Origin: Anaplasma phagocytophilum str. Webster | GTDB taxonomy: Bacteria > Pseudomonadota > Alphaproteobacteria > Rickettsiales > Anaplasmataceae | Direction: 5' to 3' | Length of the DNA stretch: 64,000 bases | Assembly: GCF_000964685.1 (NCBI RefSeq) | Contig: NZ_LANS01000001.1 | Location: 1-64,000 of the forward strand | Part shown: positions 27,348 to 40,400 of the stretch, one piece after another | Numbering within the stretch: position 1 is the stretch's first letter | Layout: each line of letters starts with the position of its first letter | The notes under the pieces: model-generated | Databases searched by the model: none | Told to the model about the DNA's origin: nothing | Seen by the model: the letters and a program-made list of their open reading frames with translations, nothing else | Made by a program: the position numbers and the translations under genes

Positions 27348-27367
27348 GGATCCCCTATTGGAGATCC
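27348..27367 (-). terminator. Possible hairpin after typA
   Basis: GGATCCCC and GGAGATCC can pair over eight bases with one mismatch around the loop TATT, just beyond the typA stop. No T run follows, so an intrinsic terminator is uncertain. Confidence 0.3.
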
Positions 27368-27376
27368 CAACATAAT

Positions 27377-29215
27377 CTAACCTTCGATAATTCCCTTAGA
27401 TCTGGCAAAGCGCTTCCGCTCGTTTGGATCAAGGAATCTCTTCCTCAACCTTATTGATTTCGGAGTACATTCAACCAGCTCATCGTCATTGATGAACCCT
27501 ATCATCTCCTCCAAAGACATCATTTTCGGCGGAACTAACCTCACAGCTTCATCCGATCCTGCAGCCCTCACATTAGTCAACTGCTTACCCTTCAGCACAT
27601 TGACTTCAATATCATTATTTCTATTATGAAGCCCAACAATCATCCCCATATAAACTTTATCCTGAGGCTTGATAAACATCATACCCCGATCTTGTAAGTT
27701 AAAAATGGCATATGCAACGGCCTCTCCCTGCCCTGTAGAAATAAGCACACCGTTCATCCTTCCAGAAATTTCCCCCTTATGTGGAGCATATCCATGGAAC
27801 AATCTGTTCATTATACCGGTGCCTCTAGAGTCTGTCAAAAACTCCCCATGGTAACCTATTAGACCACGTGACGGCATTAAAAACACCATTCTAACCCTGC
27901 CCTTCCCAGAAGGAGTCATATCTTGCATGTCACCTTTCCGGAAGCTCAGCTTTTCCATTATAACGCCACTATACTCTTCATCTACATCTATTATCACCTC
28001 TTCTATAGGCTCTAATATTGTGGAACCTTCCTTTTTAAAAATCACACGCGGTCGCGATACAGAAAGCTCAAACCCTTCACGCCTCATTGTCTCTATCAAG
28101 ACACCAAGCTGCAATTCACCTCTACCGCCTACCTCATAGGCCTCACTTCTAGCACCTTCTTTTACAGTAATCGCAACATTAGTTTCCGCTTCAGAAAGCA
28201 ACCTCTGCTTTATAGCAGTAGAAGTCAATTTCGTTCCCTCAGTCCCTGCAATTGGCGAGTCATTCACACCAATAGTCACAGCCATAGTTGGAGGATCTAC
28301 AGGAGTAGACTCTATAGGCACAGTTACAGATACATCTACAATGCTATCAGATACAGAAGCCCTTTCCAGCCCTGCAACAGCTATTATGTCACCCGCATCT
28401 GCCTCTTCAACAGGAACCCTTTTTAGCCCCGAAAAAGACAAAAGCTTCGTGAGCCTACCACTCTCTACAACCTCACCAGCGAGGTTCAATACCTTCACCT
28501 GTGAGTTTATCTTGGCCCTACCGCCATAAACCTTACCAGTCAGCACCCTACCCAAAAACTTGTCTGACTCCAATAACGTCAATAGCATACTAAACGGCGC
28601 ATTTAAGTCGTACTGTTTTGGCTTTATATGCTCTAATATTCCCTCAAACAGCGGCTCTAACCCCTTCTTCTCATCAGTCAAACTCTTAGAGCACCAACCT
28701 TCTCTACCAGAAGCATAGAGAACCGGGAAATCTAACTGCTCACTCGTAGCATCCAGATTGATAAAAAGTTCATAAACCTCATCAAGAACCTCACTTACGC
28801 GACTATCTGGACGATCTACCTTATTAACAACAACTATGGGCAATAATTTAGCCTTTAGCGCTTTTGAGAGCACAAATTTTGTCTGAGGCATAGGGCCCTC
28901 AGAGGCATCTACAAGCAACAATACCCCATCTGCCATAGACAGTACCCGCTCCACTTCACCACCGAAGTCAGCATGTCCAGGAGTATCGATAACATTGATC
29001 TTATGGTTCTTCCAAGTAATGGCAGTACACTTGGCCAAGATGGTAATACCACGCTCCCTCTCAAGATCATTGCTATCCATAACACGGTCCACAACATCTT
29101 GATTATCTCTAAAAGCACCACTCTGCCTTAGCATACTATCCAGCAACGTGGTCTTTCCATGATCCACGTGCGCGACAATAGCTAAATTACGTATGGAATC
29201 GTAGCCACTCGACAT
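27377..29215 (-). CDS. typA: Ribosome-associated GTPase TypA/BipA
   Basis: TypA is a translational GTPase related to EF-G that binds the ribosome under stress. All G motifs are intact: [39 protein letters not shown] and YASGREGW. Domains II, III and V follow, then the TypA-specific C-terminal domain ([54 protein letters not shown]). At 612 residues it is full length. It is read in the same direction as clpA upstream, with an 82-base gap. Confidence 0.97.
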   Translation of the reverse strand: MSSGYDSIRNLAIVAHVDHGKTTLLDSMLRQSGAFRDNQDVVDRVMDSNDLERERGITILAKCTAITWKNHKINVIDTPGHADFGGEVERVLSMADGVLLLVDASEGPMPQTKFVLSKALKAKLLPIVVVNKVDRPDSRVSEVLDEVYELFINLDATSEQLDFPVLYASGREGWCSKSLTDEKKGLEPLFEGILEHIKPKQYDLNAPFSMLLTLLESDKFLGRVLTGKVYGGRAKINSQVKVLNLAGEVVESGRLTKLLSFSGLKRVPVEEADAGDIIAVAGLERASVSDSIVDVSVTVPIESTPVDPPTMAVTIGVNDSPIAGTEGTKLTSTAIKQRLLSEAETNVAITVKEGARSEAYEVGGRGELQLGVLIETMRREGFELSVSRPRVIFKKEGSTILEPIEEVIIDVDEEYSGVIMEKLSFRKGDMQDMTPSGKGRVRMVFLMPSRGLIGYHGEFLTDSRGTGIMNRLFHGYAPHKGEISGRMNGVLISTGQGEAVAYAIFNLQDRGMMFIKPQDKVYMGMIVGLHNRNNDIEVNVLKGKQLTNVRAAGSDEAVRLVPPKMMSLEEMIGFINDDELVECTPKSIRLRKRFLDPNERKRFARSKGIIEG

Positions 29216-29297
29216 TATTTATCTTCTCTAAAACGCAATGGGATAAATCTATATTATTAGCCAAAATAATCAAAGATAAAAACACACTTCTCGTAAG

Positions 29298-31628
29298 TTA
29301 TCCCACCATGCTACTAGCAGCAGATCTCTCAAAAAATGTGTACTTGAAGTCATCACTGTCGGGATCGTACCTAACTTCAACCTTGCCTCCGTGGACAAGT
29401 TTACCAAACAACATTTCAAAAGCTAGCTGCTTCTTCAGCTTCTGCGCCACAATACCTTGTATCTTTCTAACGCCGTAGTCTTCCCTTTGACCAAGTTTTG
29501 CGAGATAACTCAGCGATTCCTGATCAATATCGATGCTCACATCCTTATGAGCAAGCTGCTCCCTGAGCTCATTGATAAATTTCTCCACAACCTGTGCTAT
29601 GACACAAGAATCCAGGTACGCAAATGGCACTATCGCATCAAGCCTGTTACAAAACTCCGGACCAAAAATCTTTTCAATGACCTTACGTGCATTGTCAATC
29701 CGCACGTTACTATCACGATTAAATCCTATAGGATTGCGGCTAAGCTCCATAGCACCAGCATTGGTAGTCAGTATTATAACAACATTGCGGAAACTGACCT
29801 TTTTGCCATACGTATCTGTAATGTAACCATAATCCATAATTTGCAGCAGTATGTTATATAAGCTGCTATGGGCCTTTTCTATCTCATCTAATAGCAGAAC
29901 ACTATACTGATTACGGGAAATGGCATCAGTTAACAATCCACCCTGTTCGTATCCCACATAACCTGGCGGCGAACCTATCATCCTGGAAACTGTATGGGAT
30001 TCTACATACTCAGACATGTCAAATCTAATCAACTTCATGCCCATACATTTGGCAAACTGCCTAACTAGCTCCGTCTTCCCAACACCCGTAGGACCTGCAA
30101 ATAAATAACACGCCAAAGGCTTCTGCGAACTTCTCATCCCAGCTTTCGCTATCCTTATAGCATCTACAACATGCGTTATAGCCTCATCCTGCCCGAAGAT
30201 CACCTTCTTAAGATTATCCTCAAGATCCCGCACCTTTCGTATATCATCAGAAGCCAAAAGGTCGCTACACGGAACCTCAGTAATTTTAGAGATTATAGCC
30301 CCTATATCCTTACCCGTAACAATCCTGCTGGATTCTGGAGAGCGTAGTTTGCTATAAACACCAGCTTCGTCAAGTACATCCACCGCCTTATCTGGCAACA
30401 TTCTTTCGCTTATATATCTATCCGACAACTCTGCAGCATACCTGATCGCTTGGTTTGTATAGCGCACGTCGTGATATACTTCGTAGTAGGACTTAATTCC
30501 ACTCAATATTTGAACGGTTTCCTCTACAGTAGATTCTTCAACATTGATTTTTTGATATCTTCTAGCTAGAGCACGGTCCTTTTCAAAGTTACTGTTGTAC
30601 TCCTTGTGAGTAGTAGCACCAATACACCTGATAGTACCTCTAGCAAGCGCAGGTTTAAGAAGATTACTGGCATCTAAAGGGCTGCCACTAGTAGAACCAG
30701 CACCGATGATAGTATGAATCTCATCTATAAACAGTACCGCATTTTTCTTATTCTCTATAGCCCGAATAACAGCCTTAATCCTTTCTTCAAAGTCCCCTCT
30801 ATACCTTGTTCCTGCTAATAGAGACCCCATATCTAAGGAATAAACTTCAACACAGCGCAACTGCGAAACTATATTACCTTCTACTATTCTAAGTACTAAC
30901 CCCTCTACTATAGCTGTTTTACCAACCCCAGAATCTCCGACGTATAGAGGATTGTTTTTCCTACGCCGCAACAAAACCTCTATTGTTCTTTCCTGTTCGT
31001 ATTGACGGCCTATAACGTAATCTATCTTACCTTCCCTGGCCAAGTCATTAAGGTTAACACAATACGCTTCAAGGCTGTCACCATCCTTCCTTACTGAGTC
31101 CTTGACTATATTTGGAAACGCAACAGAACCCCTCCTACTACTAGCATCAGCATCCTTTATAATATCGTGCTGCTCATAGCCCTCATCGTGCATATTCTCG
31201 CCGCTAGACATGCAACTCACTACATCGATGTACTTAACGTTATGCTCGTTAAGAAAGGAAAAGCTATGGGATTCCTTTTCCAAAAACATCTCAGCCAGGA
31301 CATTCACACCATTAATTTCATCCGCACCTGAAGCATGAGCATGAACTACAGCTCTGTGTACCACCTTCTCAAAAACCCTGCTAGGCTTTACTTCCCCAAG
31401 AATGTGCCCTGAAGATACTGACATTTCATATCGCAGAAAGTTCATGACCGTAAGCCTTAACCTATCTACTGAAACTCTGCACACATACAACACACGACGC
31501 ACATCAACATCATCAGTAAGCGCTAATAATAAGTGCTCGAGAGTCGCACATTCATGACGAAAATCGAATGCTATCGATATAGCGCGGTGCAAACTCGCTT
31601 CAAGATTTTTCGACAACACTAAACGCAA
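29298..31628 (-). CDS. clpA: ATP-dependent Clp protease ATP-binding subunit ClpA
   Basis: ClpA is the Hsp100 unfoldase that feeds substrates to ClpP. The 776-residue protein has the double N-domain repeat (about 1-140: [20 protein letters not shown]). The first AAA+ module has Walker [14 protein letters not shown] and Walker [16 protein letters not shown]. The second has [11 protein letters not shown] and [10 protein letters not shown], with the pore loop GYVGYEQGG. No ClpB-type middle coiled coil is present, which separates it from ClpB. A clpS gene is not adjacent. Confidence 0.95.
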   Translation of the reverse strand: MRLVLSKNLEASLHRAISIAFDFRHECATLEHLLLALTDDVDVRRVLYVCRVSVDRLRLTVMNFLRYEMSVSSGHILGEVKPSRVFEKVVHRAVVHAHASGADEINGVNVLAEMFLEKESHSFSFLNEHNVKYIDVVSCMSSGENMHDEGYEQHDIIKDADASSRRGSVAFPNIVKDSVRKDGDSLEAYCVNLNDLAREGKIDYVIGRQYEQERTIEVLLRRRKNNPLYVGDSGVGKTAIVEGLVLRIVEGNIVSQLRCVEVYSLDMGSLLAGTRYRGDFEERIKAVIRAIENKKNAVLFIDEIHTIIGAGSTSGSPLDASNLLKPALARGTIRCIGATTHKEYNSNFEKDRALARRYQKINVEESTVEETVQILSGIKSYYEVYHDVRYTNQAIRYAAELSDRYISERMLPDKAVDVLDEAGVYSKLRSPESSRIVTGKDIGAIISKITEVPCSDLLASDDIRKVRDLEDNLKKVIFGQDEAITHVVDAIRIAKAGMRSSQKPLACYLFAGPTGVGKTELVRQFAKCMGMKLIRFDMSEYVESHTVSRMIGSPPGYVGYEQGGLLTDAISRNQYSVLLLDEIEKAHSSLYNILLQIMDYGYITDTYGKKVSFRNVVIILTTNAGAMELSRNPIGFNRDSNVRIDNARKVIEKIFGPEFCNRLDAIVPFAYLDSCVIAQVVEKFINELREQLAHKDVSIDIDQESLSYLAKLGQREDYGVRKIQGIVAQKLKKQLAFEMLFGKLVHGGKVEVRYDPDSDDFKYTFFERSAASSMVG

Positions 31629-31692
31629 CCCCTATTTCTCTTGTGCATCAGGGTATCAGGTAAGCATTAAAATATGTTGAAAACAACTTGGA

Positions 31693-31722
31693 TTGCTTGC
31701 AAAAAAAGATGTAACCTATAAC
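31693..31722 (+). promoter_or_regulatory. Possible promoter of the TerC-family gene
   Basis: TTGCTT (31693-31698) and TATAAC (31717-31722) with an 18-base spacer, about 40 bases before the ATG at 31763. Consensus match by eye only. Confidence 0.33.
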
Positions 31723-31762
31723 ATTACGAAGTGCCGTATAGATCAGGGGTTTTAGATCGATT

Positions 31763-32473
31763 ATGTACGTTATTTACAACTGTATATCAGAATTTTTAAC
31801 CCTGCTCATGCTGGAGATAATACTAGGTATTGATAACTTAATATTTATATCGATAATATGTGAAAAACTCCCTATAAACATACGCGATAAAGCTAGAATA
31901 TGCGGGATATTCATAGCTTTGGGCATGAGATTCTTAATGCTCTATGGAGCATCCCTCATTCTATCAATCAACGAACAAGTTATTTCTATATTAAACATAA
32001 CCCTATCATATCGAGATATGTTCATGATAGCAGGAGGTGCATTCTTGATATACAAAAGTGCAAAAGAGATGTACTCCGAAGTTTTTCCTGAAGATTTACA
32101 GGAAATTCGCACATACTCAGGTATCCTCTGGGCAACACTACAGATTGTTGGCATTGATATAATGCTATCCCTTGACTCAGTAATATCAGCAGTAGGCATT
32201 ACATCAAGAACATACTTAATATGGATAGTATTTGTAATTTACGCCGTGATGGCGCTCTTTCTCTCTAAAAGCTTCAGCAACACAATACGCAAGTTCGGTA
32301 ATTGCAAAATTATTGCGCTATTATTTATAGGAATGTTAGGCATCATATTGCTATTGGATGGGTTCAAGATATCGATTCCTCACGAATACCTATATACAAC
32401 ACTGATGTTCTCTCTTGCAGTGGAGGCTATTCAACTCTTAAAACAGCGTTTTAATTCGAAAATAGAAGAATAG
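31763..32473 (+). CDS. TerC-family integral membrane protein
   Basis: The 236-residue protein has about seven hydrophobic helices. Two conserved acidic motifs are typical of TerC/Alx proteins: LMLEIILGIDNLIFISII near the N-terminus and VGIDIMLSLDSVISAVGIT in the middle. Members of this family are linked to metal ion (notably manganese) export and membrane protein metalation in other bacteria; the substrate here is unknown. It is divergent from clpA and stands alone. A fusA fragment follows 150 bases downstream. Confidence 0.88.
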   Translation: MYVIYNCISEFLTLLMLEIILGIDNLIFISIICEKLPINIRDKARICGIFIALGMRFLMLYGASLILSINEQVISILNITLSYRDMFMIAGGAFLIYKSAKEMYSEVFPEDLQEIRTYSGILWATLQIVGIDIMLSLDSVISAVGITSRTYLIWIVFVIYAVMALFLSKSFSNTIRKFGNCKIIALLFIGMLGIILLLDGFKISIPHEYLYTTLMFSLAVEAIQLLKQRFNSKIEE

Positions 32474-32624
32474 AACCAGGCATTCGCTCTAGAAAAGAAT
32501 TTCTACTTACCTTTTTCCATAGCAGCACTCCCGTAAGGATAGATAAAAACCTACCTACTTACACAAAAACACAGTGTCCATATCCCCTGCATAATACGAT
32601 AATTTAAAGGAAACTAATCTCTAG

Positions 32625-32852
32625 ATGCAGGATTACATCTACTCTGTTGTGTTGAATTCCGGTAAGGGTTATACAGAGTCTGTAGGTAGGATTTTGTTAA
32701 TGCACGAGAATAACAGGGAAGACATAAGGGAGATAAAGGCCGGTGATATTGCGGCGCTAGCTGGGCTTAAGAAGACTACTACTCAGAAGATAAAACAGAA
32801 CTTGATATCCTGTAATTCAACTGTGATTACTTATATCAAACAACAAAATTAG
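32625..32852 (+). pseudogene. fusA: Fragment of elongation factor G, domain II
   Basis: The 75-codon frame reads [48 protein letters not shown]. This matches the EF-G domain II pattern in which VGR.L.MHAN.RE.I.E..AGDI.A..GLK.TTTG is nearly invariant. It corresponds to only about 60 residues of a roughly 690-residue protein, and the matching part ends at TTT. The remainder ([22 protein letters not shown]) is unrelated. Its stop overlaps the 3' end of rbfA by four bases. It looks like a partial duplicate; whether it is still transcribed is unknown. Confidence 0.85.
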
Positions 32853-33205
32853 TCATTCAACACTGCAAGCGCATCACTAATACGCAAAAAATTCTCAAAC
32901 TCTACATCTAATTTAAAATGCAACCTAGGCACATACCTGAGTTTGAGATACTTAAAGACAGACTTCCTCACAACATTAGAAGAGGCATTCAAGGCACGCA
33001 CTATCTCGTCACCATCTACACCCTTACCACGGACTACAACGAAAATCGTTGCGTTACGAAGATCCTCCCCTACCTTCACTTCAGAAACAGATATCAGCGT
33101 ACTCAGATCATAGAACTCCCTTAGAAATAACTCGGAAAGCGCCTTCTTGAGCACTGAAGAAACCTTGAGACTCCTATGCTCAACTGGATGATCAAAAACA
33201 ATCAC
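32849..33205 (-). CDS. rbfA: Ribosome-binding factor A
   Basis: RbfA assists late 16S rRNA maturation of the 30S subunit. The 118-residue protein shows the KH-like pattern: [39 protein letters not shown], and [19 protein letters not shown] near the end. It starts inside the last codons of infB (four-base overlap), so the two are translationally coupled within nusA-infB-rbfA. Confidence 0.94.
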   Translation of the reverse strand: MIVFDHPVEHRSLKVSSVLKKALSELFLREFYDLSTLISVSEVKVGEDLRNATIFVVVRGKGVDGDEIVRALNASSNVVRKSVFKYLKLRYVPRLHFKLDVEFENFLRISDALAVLND

Positions 33206-35700
33206 TCCACACCCCTCATGCGTTCTACAATCTCTAAAACCTTAATTACATCACCAGCAAGCACACCCTTCACGCCATCCACAAGAAGACCACACTCTAA
33301 CCCACGGTTAACTTCCTTAACATCTTCCTTGAACCGCCTCAGCGCTTTCACAGTGCCTTCACCAATGACAGTCTCACCTCTACAAACACAAACAGTAGCT
33401 CCTCGCGTAACAGCACCCTCCGTTACATAACAGCCAAGAACTGTCCCGCTCTTCCCGGAAGAAAACATCTGCCTCACCGTAAGCAAACCAACTTGCATCT
33501 CCTGAACAATAGGCTTCAACTTACCAGATACCATATTCCTCACATCATCTACCAAGTCGTATATAACCTGATAATGACGCACATCCACCTTTTTTAACCT
33601 AAGGAGATCACGCGCTTTCGCATCAACCCTAACATTAAAAGCCAAAATCACCGCCGAAGACACCTCAGCAAGCAACACATCAGACTTTGTTACATCTCCC
33701 ATTTCCTTGTGCAAGACATTAAACTTCACTTCTTCATGCACTAACTGCTCAACAGCACAAGAAACGGCTTCCATCGAACCAGCAACATCCGCCTTGAGTA
33801 TTAAATTAATTTCCTCCACCTTACTATCCATAGAGGCCATAATAGCCCCGCTAAATGAAGGCACAGCGCGATTCTCTTCACGCGCAGAATTAATCTCAGA
33901 CCTATGCCACAACAAATCCCTAGCTTGCTTCTCCGAAGGCATAACAATCAAAGTGTCCCCCGCCTTAGGAATTGCATTTAACCCCAGAACCCTAACAGGC
34001 ATCGCAGGCAAAGCAGAAGTCACAACCCTATCAGCGTCATCGAACATGCTACGGACCTTTCCATAAGAACTATCGCCCGCAACTATTATATCGCCCTTTT
34101 TCAAGGTACCCTTTTGCACTATAACCGTAGCAACTACACCACATCCCCTGTCAATTTTTGCCTCAATCACAACTCCTTGAGCCCTGCACTCCCGCGGAGC
34201 ACTCAACTCCAGCATCTCAGCAAGAAGCAATATTGCAGACTGAAGCTTATCTATATTCTCCCCCGTCTTCGCAGATACAGGCACTATCATTACATCTCCA
34301 CCAAGCTCCTCTGCAATGACCCCATATTGCAATAACTCGTTCGTAATTCTACCAACGTCAGCATCACTCTTATCTATCTTGTTAACAGCCACTACCATAG
34401 CTACACCAGCAGCCTTAACATGGTTTATAGACTCAACAGTTTGAGGCATAATTCCATCATCAGCAGCAACCACCAAGACTACAATATCTGTAACATTAGC
34501 CCCACGAGCACGCATATCAGCAAATGCCTCATGTCCCGGCGTGTCCAGAAACGTTATCTTTTTGCCATCTACATCTATCTGATAAGCACCTATGTGCTGA
34601 GTTATCCCTCTAAATTCCTTCTCTGCAACATTTGACTTACGCAACACATCAAGCAAAGAAGTTTTCCCATGGTCAACATGCCCCATAACAGTCACAACCG
34701 GAGGACGCGGCTCAGAAACAAAATCATCACCACATACGTCACTAAGCTCCTGCTCCATCTTGACTATGCTAACTACCCTAGGACGATGACCAAATTCCAC
34801 AGCTATCTCACACGCTACCTCAGAATCAAGCCCAGTATCCATCCGCGCCTCGACACCAACATGAGATAGCATGCGTAGCACATCCTGCGCCTTCTCAGCC
34901 ATAGCCAACGCAAGATCACGAACCGTCATCTTGTCACTAATAACAACTTCCCTCGATATTCTACGCCCACTTTTAACATTACTACTGCGACGCTTATGAG
35001 TAGATGATGAAAACCTAGTAACACGCTTGTCTTCTAACCCACTAAGCGCATTCTCGATATCCAATTTTATATGCTTACTCGCACCCCTAGAAGAAGCAAC
35101 CTTCTTTATACTAACGCCTTCCTTTTCCTTATGACGCCCCGTAGCCCCATGAGCATACTTCTTACCACCCCTGTCATCATGGCCACTCTTATTGCTATGT
35201 GAAGGAGTTGCCACAGGCGCAACCACCTCTTCAACATCAGGCACTGCAGCCTCTACCGCTTCCACAGGCGGCACATCACCCTCAACGGATACCTCCTCGA
35301 CAGCTTCCTCAACCACAGCTGCCGCAGCAGCCAATTCCTCCTCTTCCTTAGCCTTTCGCGCCGCAGCTAACTCCTTTTCTTTAGCACTAATACTATCAGC
35401 CATATTTATGGCATTAATCCTAAATAACTGCTCCTGCGCAGTCAGCCCACTAACCGCCTTATTAAGACCAGATCTTCGCTTATCATCGTGGGAAATATAC
35501 TCTCCAGGCCTCCGCTTCTTGCTCCGTACTTCAACTGTCGTAAAAGACTTTCCAGTAGAGGTACCCCTAGCCAAAGAAGGCGGCACTTTAAGCTTATCAC
35601 CAAGCTTAAGCGTCAAACGCTCCCGTTTACCCGAAGCACTACACTCCCCATCAACCTTTTCAACATCACTCATCTGCAGTACCTGGAAAACTAAACCCAC
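33202..35700 (-). CDS. infB: Translation initiation factor IF-2
   Basis: IF-2 places initiator tRNA on the 30S subunit and is a GTPase. The 832-residue protein has an N-terminal part with a charged, Ala/Glu-rich linker (about 100-170) and the IF2_N motif ([19 protein letters not shown]). The G domain has [41 protein letters not shown] and NKIDK. Domains II to IV follow, to [15 protein letters not shown] at 35700 overlaps nusA by ten bases. An ATG nine codons later (35673, [10 protein letters not shown]) is an equally possible start. Confidence 0.97.
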   Translation of the reverse strand: MGLVFQVLQMSDVEKVDGECSASGKRERLTLKLGDKLKVPPSLARGTSTGKSFTTVEVRSKKRRPGEYISHDDKRRSGLNKAVSGLTAQEQLFRINAINMADSISAKEKELAAARKAKEEEELAAAAAVVEEAVEEVSVEGDVPPVEAVEAAVPDVEEVVAPVATPSHSNKSGHDDRGGKKYAHGATGRHKEKEGVSIKKVASSRGASKHIKLDIENALSGLEDKRVTRFSSSTHKRRSSNVKSGRRISREVVISDKMTVRDLALAMAEKAQDVLRMLSHVGVEARMDTGLDSEVACEIAVEFGHRPRVVSIVKMEQELSDVCGDDFVSEPRPPVVTVMGHVDHGKTSLLDVLRKSNVAEKEFRGITQHIGAYQIDVDGKKITFLDTPGHEAFADMRARGANVTDIVVLVVAADDGIMPQTVESINHVKAAGVAMVVAVNKIDKSDADVGRITNELLQYGVIAEELGGDVMIVPVSAKTGENIDKLQSAILLLAEMLELSAPRECRAQGVVIEAKIDRGCGVVATVIVQKGTLKKGDIIVAGDSSYGKVRSMFDDADRVVTSALPAMPVRVLGLNAIPKAGDTLIVMPSEKQARDLLWHRSEINSAREENRAVPSFSGAIMASMDSKVEEINLILKADVAGSMEAVSCAVEQLVHEEVKFNVLHKEMGDVTKSDVLLAEVSSAVILAFNVRVDAKARDLLRLKKVDVRHYQVIYDLVDDVRNMVSGKLKPIVQEMQVGLLTVRQMFSSGKSGTVLGCYVTEGAVTRGATVCVCRGETVIGEGTVKALRRFKEDVKEVNRGLECGLLVDGVKGVLAGDVIKVLEIVERMRGVE

Positions 35701-37235
35701 CCAACTCGTTTGCGTGATTCCAGAATGACGGAATCCACTTGCTCTTTACTTAACTTAGCCCTGGGAACAATATCATAAAATTCATCAGTACAAAGAGAAG
35801 CTATATCTTCTACGCTCCTCACGCCATTCTCACTTAACTTTACGATATCTTCTACCTGCAAGAACGGAAGTTGCATAACCTCTTCACTCACCGACATGCT
35901 TTCAAGCATCTCAATAGCTTCCTTACGCTTGCGCGCCAGACACTCAGCCGCCCTCGTCTTCAACTCTCGCGCTATCTCTTCATTGAAGCCATCAACAGCC
36001 GCAATATCGCCAACCTCAGCTCTATCTAGATCTTCAATACTAGAAAAACCCTCACTGACAAGAAGCTGCCCTATAATTTCCTCAACATCCAAATCCTCTA
36101 CAAAGACCTTGGCACCACTACTCAACTCCTTAGCCTTCCTAGTCGATTCAGTCTCATCCCCAATTACATCAATACTCCAGCCAACCAGCTCTGAAGCCAA
36201 CCTTATATTTTGCCCATATCTACCTATAGCCAAACTCACTTGGCTCTCAGGTACCACCAGCTCTATCTTTTCTACATCTTCGTCGATAATCACCTTCACC
36301 ACTTCCGCAGGCGCAATCGCACTAACCACAAACTTGGCAAGATCCGGAGAATACGGAATTACATCTATCTTCTCTCCGTTGAGCTCCGCAACTATATTCT
36401 GTATCCTAACTCCACGAGCACCAATACACGCCCCAACTGGATCCACATTCTTATCAGACGAATAAACCGCAACCTTAGACCTAGAACCAGCATCCCTAGC
36501 CAAGGCCTTTATAGTAACGATACCATCATATACTTCTGAAATCTCCTGCTTAAACAGAAGCTCCATAAACCTCTTACTAACCCTCGAAAGAAAAATCTGA
36601 GGCCCCGTAGCTTCCCTACGCACATCCTCTACATGCGCCTTGACCCTAGCATTAGGACGAAATACTTCCCCCCTAATAGTATTGTATACAGGAAGATACC
36701 CCTCGCTCCCGTTTAGATCTACAATAATGTTGTTGTACTCAACACGCTTCACAACCCCATATACAAGATCACCAACTCGATCCTTGAACTCCTCGTATTG
36801 CCTCTTCCTTTCCTGCATCATTATTAGCTGCGCAACCTTTTGCTTTGCGAGCTTCGCAGAATTATAATCAATATCAATCGGCGGCAACGGCTCCAACAGT
36901 ATATCACCAACCTCAACCTGCTCCCCGTCAGCCAACGCATCAGAGATTCTCACAAGCTTATACTTATTAACCTCTTCAGCCGCTATACCACACTCTTCAC
37001 TATCAAAAGTGAAGTCATCCTTCACTACCAGAACCTGCCGAGCTACAGATATCACCCCCGTCTTCCTATCAATGGAGACCTTAATCTTACTATCCCCATA
37101 CTTAACATGACTCACAACCTCAAGCGCTTGCTCTATAGCTTCTACTATTACACCAAGATCCAGACCTCTTTGCTCTGCAACATCCCTGGCAACTCTTATG
37201 AGCTCAAGATTATCAAAATTATACAAATTCACCAT
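35691..37235 (-). CDS. nusA: Transcription termination/antitermination factor NusA
   Basis: NusA binds RNA polymerase and nascent RNA and controls pausing, termination and antitermination. Visible parts are the N-terminal polymerase-binding domain (VAEQRGLDLGVIVEAIEQAL), an S1 domain (GDLVYGVVKRVEYNNIIVDL), and KH1 and KH2 (CIGARGVRIQNIVAELNGE; SLAIGRYGQNIRLASELVG). Two helix-hairpin-helix repeats form the C-terminal half. The ATG at 37235 (MVNLYNFDNLE) has aagggg a few bases upstream and fits the family better than the longer frame that begins at 37262. The usual upstream neighbour rimP is absent; only 240 non-coding bases separate it from the RND gene. Confidence 0.96.
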   Translation of the reverse strand: MVNLYNFDNLELIRVARDVAEQRGLDLGVIVEAIEQALEVVSHVKYGDSKIKVSIDRKTGVISVARQVLVVKDDFTFDSEECGIAAEEVNKYKLVRISDALADGEQVEVGDILLEPLPPIDIDYNSAKLAKQKVAQLIMMQERKRQYEEFKDRVGDLVYGVVKRVEYNNIIVDLNGSEGYLPVYNTIRGEVFRPNARVKAHVEDVRREATGPQIFLSRVSKRFMELLFKQEISEVYDGIVTIKALARDAGSRSKVAVYSSDKNVDPVGACIGARGVRIQNIVAELNGEKIDVIPYSPDLAKFVVSAIAPAEVVKVIIDEDVEKIELVVPESQVSLAIGRYGQNIRLASELVGWSIDVIGDETESTRKAKELSSGAKVFVEDLDVEEIIGQLLVSEGFSSIEDLDRAEVGDIAAVDGFNEEIARELKTRAAECLARKRKEAIEMLESMSVSEEVMQLPFLQVEDIVKLSENGVRSVEDIASLCTDEFYDIVPRAKLSKEQVDSVILESRKRVGWV

Positions 37236-37474
37236 AAAACCCCTTGCACGAGTAGCAAACACCTATCACACACCATGCCATTAGCGACAGTGCTCCATAC
37301 TAGTCTGCCACGGGGATTCTACTTACGATACCAATTAGAGTCAAGTAATTTCTCCGTATCATGGACACCAAACCTCGCTTATCATTCTAGCCATAGAACA
37401 GAAAACGCCTTCTCTAACCCCTTGCTTTTAACCACGAATATGGAGCCCCAGGTTATAGTATCTATGGAACATAA

Positions 37475-40400
37475 TCATAGCACTTTATGTGACGATTTTT
37501 GCCTACCTCCACACATTAAAACAGCAGGAGTAAAAAGCAACGTAACAGCCGTTGCAAATAATAATCCCATGGACGTCGTCGTAGACAATTCAAACCACAA
37601 CTGGCTTGTAGGTGAATCGTATAGAATATTCCTGCCTATAAAGTCAACACTTAACCTCAGCACCATAGGCATAAGACCTAACACCCCTGTTATTACTGTG
37701 AGAAAAATAGGTCTAAACCTTGAGAGAGCAGACTTTATTATCGCATCTCTGTAACTAAGACCACTTTTGATGTTAGCGCAAAACGCATCTATGAGCAGTA
37801 TATTATTGTTAACTACCACTCCTGCTAGCACTATAATCCCCACTCCCCCCATTACTATTCCAAATACTTTGCTAGTGAGTAAGAATCCCAAGAATACACA
37901 GGTGGTAGATAAAAACACCGCCGTCATCACTACCATAACGTAGTACCAACTGTTGAACTCAGCGATCAACACAAGGGCTATCATCAGTAAAATTAGAAAA
38001 AATGACTTGATCAAAAATGTCTTCGATTCCGCCTGATCTTCCATATCTCCCAGAAAGGCAACCTCCACTCTTGGTTCCCTATCTAGAACCTCTTTTATAT
38101 ACCTCACCCTATCAGCTATAGAATATCCGGGTGCAATGTCAGAAGAAATCGTTATTGCCCGCAAACCGTCAATGCGATTTATTGTTCCCGTACTACTCCT
38201 TGCTTTTCTACTAATAAATGAAGAAACAGGTCTAGGACCGTACATAGTGTTGATGAGAAAATTGTCTAAGTATTTCAGCGATCTGTGTTTCTCCTGAAAG
38301 CGCGCTATTATGTCAACCCCATCTGTGGAATCCTTAGGATAATACGTGCCTACTAATAATCCGTCAGTGAGCATTTTGATGTACTGCCCTATCATTGAAA
38401 CACTCACTGCAGCAACATCTGCCTTTTTCCTATCCACCATCATGACCCATTCCATGCCAGAAACCGGGTTATCACTGGATACTCCCCTAAAACCTTGTGA
38501 TGCAGACATCTCTTTTTGTAACACCCTAGCAGCTTTTTGCACCAAAGCAGGATCATCCGCCCTTAAACTGATTTCTAACTGCTTCCCTACACTAGGCTTC
38601 ATACTGTATTGCGCAATATCAAAAAACACCCCCTTCATGTCTTTTAAAAGAGTCTCAATATTCCGCAGCACTTTAGAAGACTTTGCCCGCAAATACCAAT
38701 TCACAAATTCCACGTGTATAACGCCTAACACCTCACTACTAGTAGAGGCCTTGCTATCGCTCAACCGCGTATAGAGGTACTTAATCCCTGCAACTTCACT
38801 AATTCTCCCCTCCACCTCCTTCATGAGAAAGTCCTTTTCCTTTAAGGACAAATTACTATCGCTCTTCACCGTTATAGTAGCCTGATCAGGCTCTATATCT
38901 GGAAAAAACTCACCCCCGGGACCTAGAGTAAAATACGCTACAGTAGAGAAGATTAATACACCTGATACAATGGAAACAAACTTTATCGGATGATCAAGTA
39001 CCACACCAAGCACTTTCGTATAAAAGCGCGCTCCCTTTCCAAGATTCTCAATATCTATATCTTCAATTGCATTAACTCGAGCCAGCTCCCCAGGTGATGT
39101 TGCAGAACCCCTACCAAACATAGCGCCTAATACTGGTGTAAAAATCAGAGCCGTTATCCATGAGCCTACCAATGCCGATATAGACACCACGGGAATATAC
39201 TTCATAAACTCACCAGTAAACCCTGGCCAAAATAATAAAGGAATAAATACGGAGAGCCTTATCATGGTGGAAGTAGCCACAGGCCAAAACATCGCAGTAG
39301 CGGCTAGACGATACGCTTCCAATCTACTAAAACCATGCGCCATTTTTCTATCTGCATACTCACTAACGACTATCGCATCGTCCACCAGCATGCCTATGAC
39401 CATTATCAGCGTGAACAGGATTACAATATTTATTGTATAGCCCATGAGATACACTACTGTTATGCTAAACAGTACTGAAACTGGAATAGCCACTGCTATT
39501 AAAATTGCAGTCCTTATTCCCATAAATATCATCATAACGACTGAAACAAGGATCACTGAAAACACTAAAGTATTTTCAAGCTCACGAAGCGCAGACTTCA
39601 CTTCCTCTGATTGATCTTGCAAAAACAACAATGAGACATCCTTAGGCAAAAACCTTGCCGCACTATCACAAATGTGTTCTACACGCTTGACCACTTCAGT
39701 AATATTGCTTCCTTCTCTCTTAGCAACTTTTAAGACAACAGCTGGTTTCCCGTTAACTCGAACCAACTCATGATTATCTTTCCTAGCAAATCTAACTGTA
39801 GCAACGTCTCTTACCGTAACGAATTGATCTTCCCCAGCCTTGAGAACAAGATCCATAATCTTCTTGTAGCTATCTAGTTCGCCTTCTAGCTTTACTTTAT
39901 GACTACCAACATCAGATTCCAGCATCCCGTATTCAACAAAAGCATAACTAGAAGATAGAGCACGCTGTATATCCTGAATCTGTATACCGTGATAATTAAC
40001 TAATTCTGGTGAAAAATTTAGCTCAAGAACGTATTCGTGCAACCCTTCTGTCTCAACACTAAGTACATCTCTTAGTGGCTCAATTTTGGACTTTAATTCA
40101 CGCGCAACTTTTGATAGCACAACAGCTTCTATATCCCCTACAATAGCCAGATGTAATATCGGCATTGAACCTAAATCCATCTCCTGCACAGTAAGCGAGG
40201 TAAGCTGTCGCGGCAACTTTGGACGAATCACATCCAGCTGATTCCGCACATCTTCCATAGCAATGCGCATGTTAGCATCATGATTAAACTTCAAAGCCAC
40301 ACTAACATGACCATCTCTCACTTCTGATAGCACCTTCTTAATACCAGAAACAGCTCTCAGCTCTTTTTCCATTGGAATAGCCAACAGTTTCTCCGCCCTT

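Noticed and set aside
35192..35728. 178-codon Ser/Thr/Ala-rich frame on plus opposite infB
   Set aside because: Shadow of the Glu/Ala-rich linker of IF-2 on the minus strand.
36840..37754. 304-codon frame on plus across nusA and the end of the RND gene
   Set aside because: Antisense to two certain genes, with Leu/Ile/Asn-biased composition and no motif.
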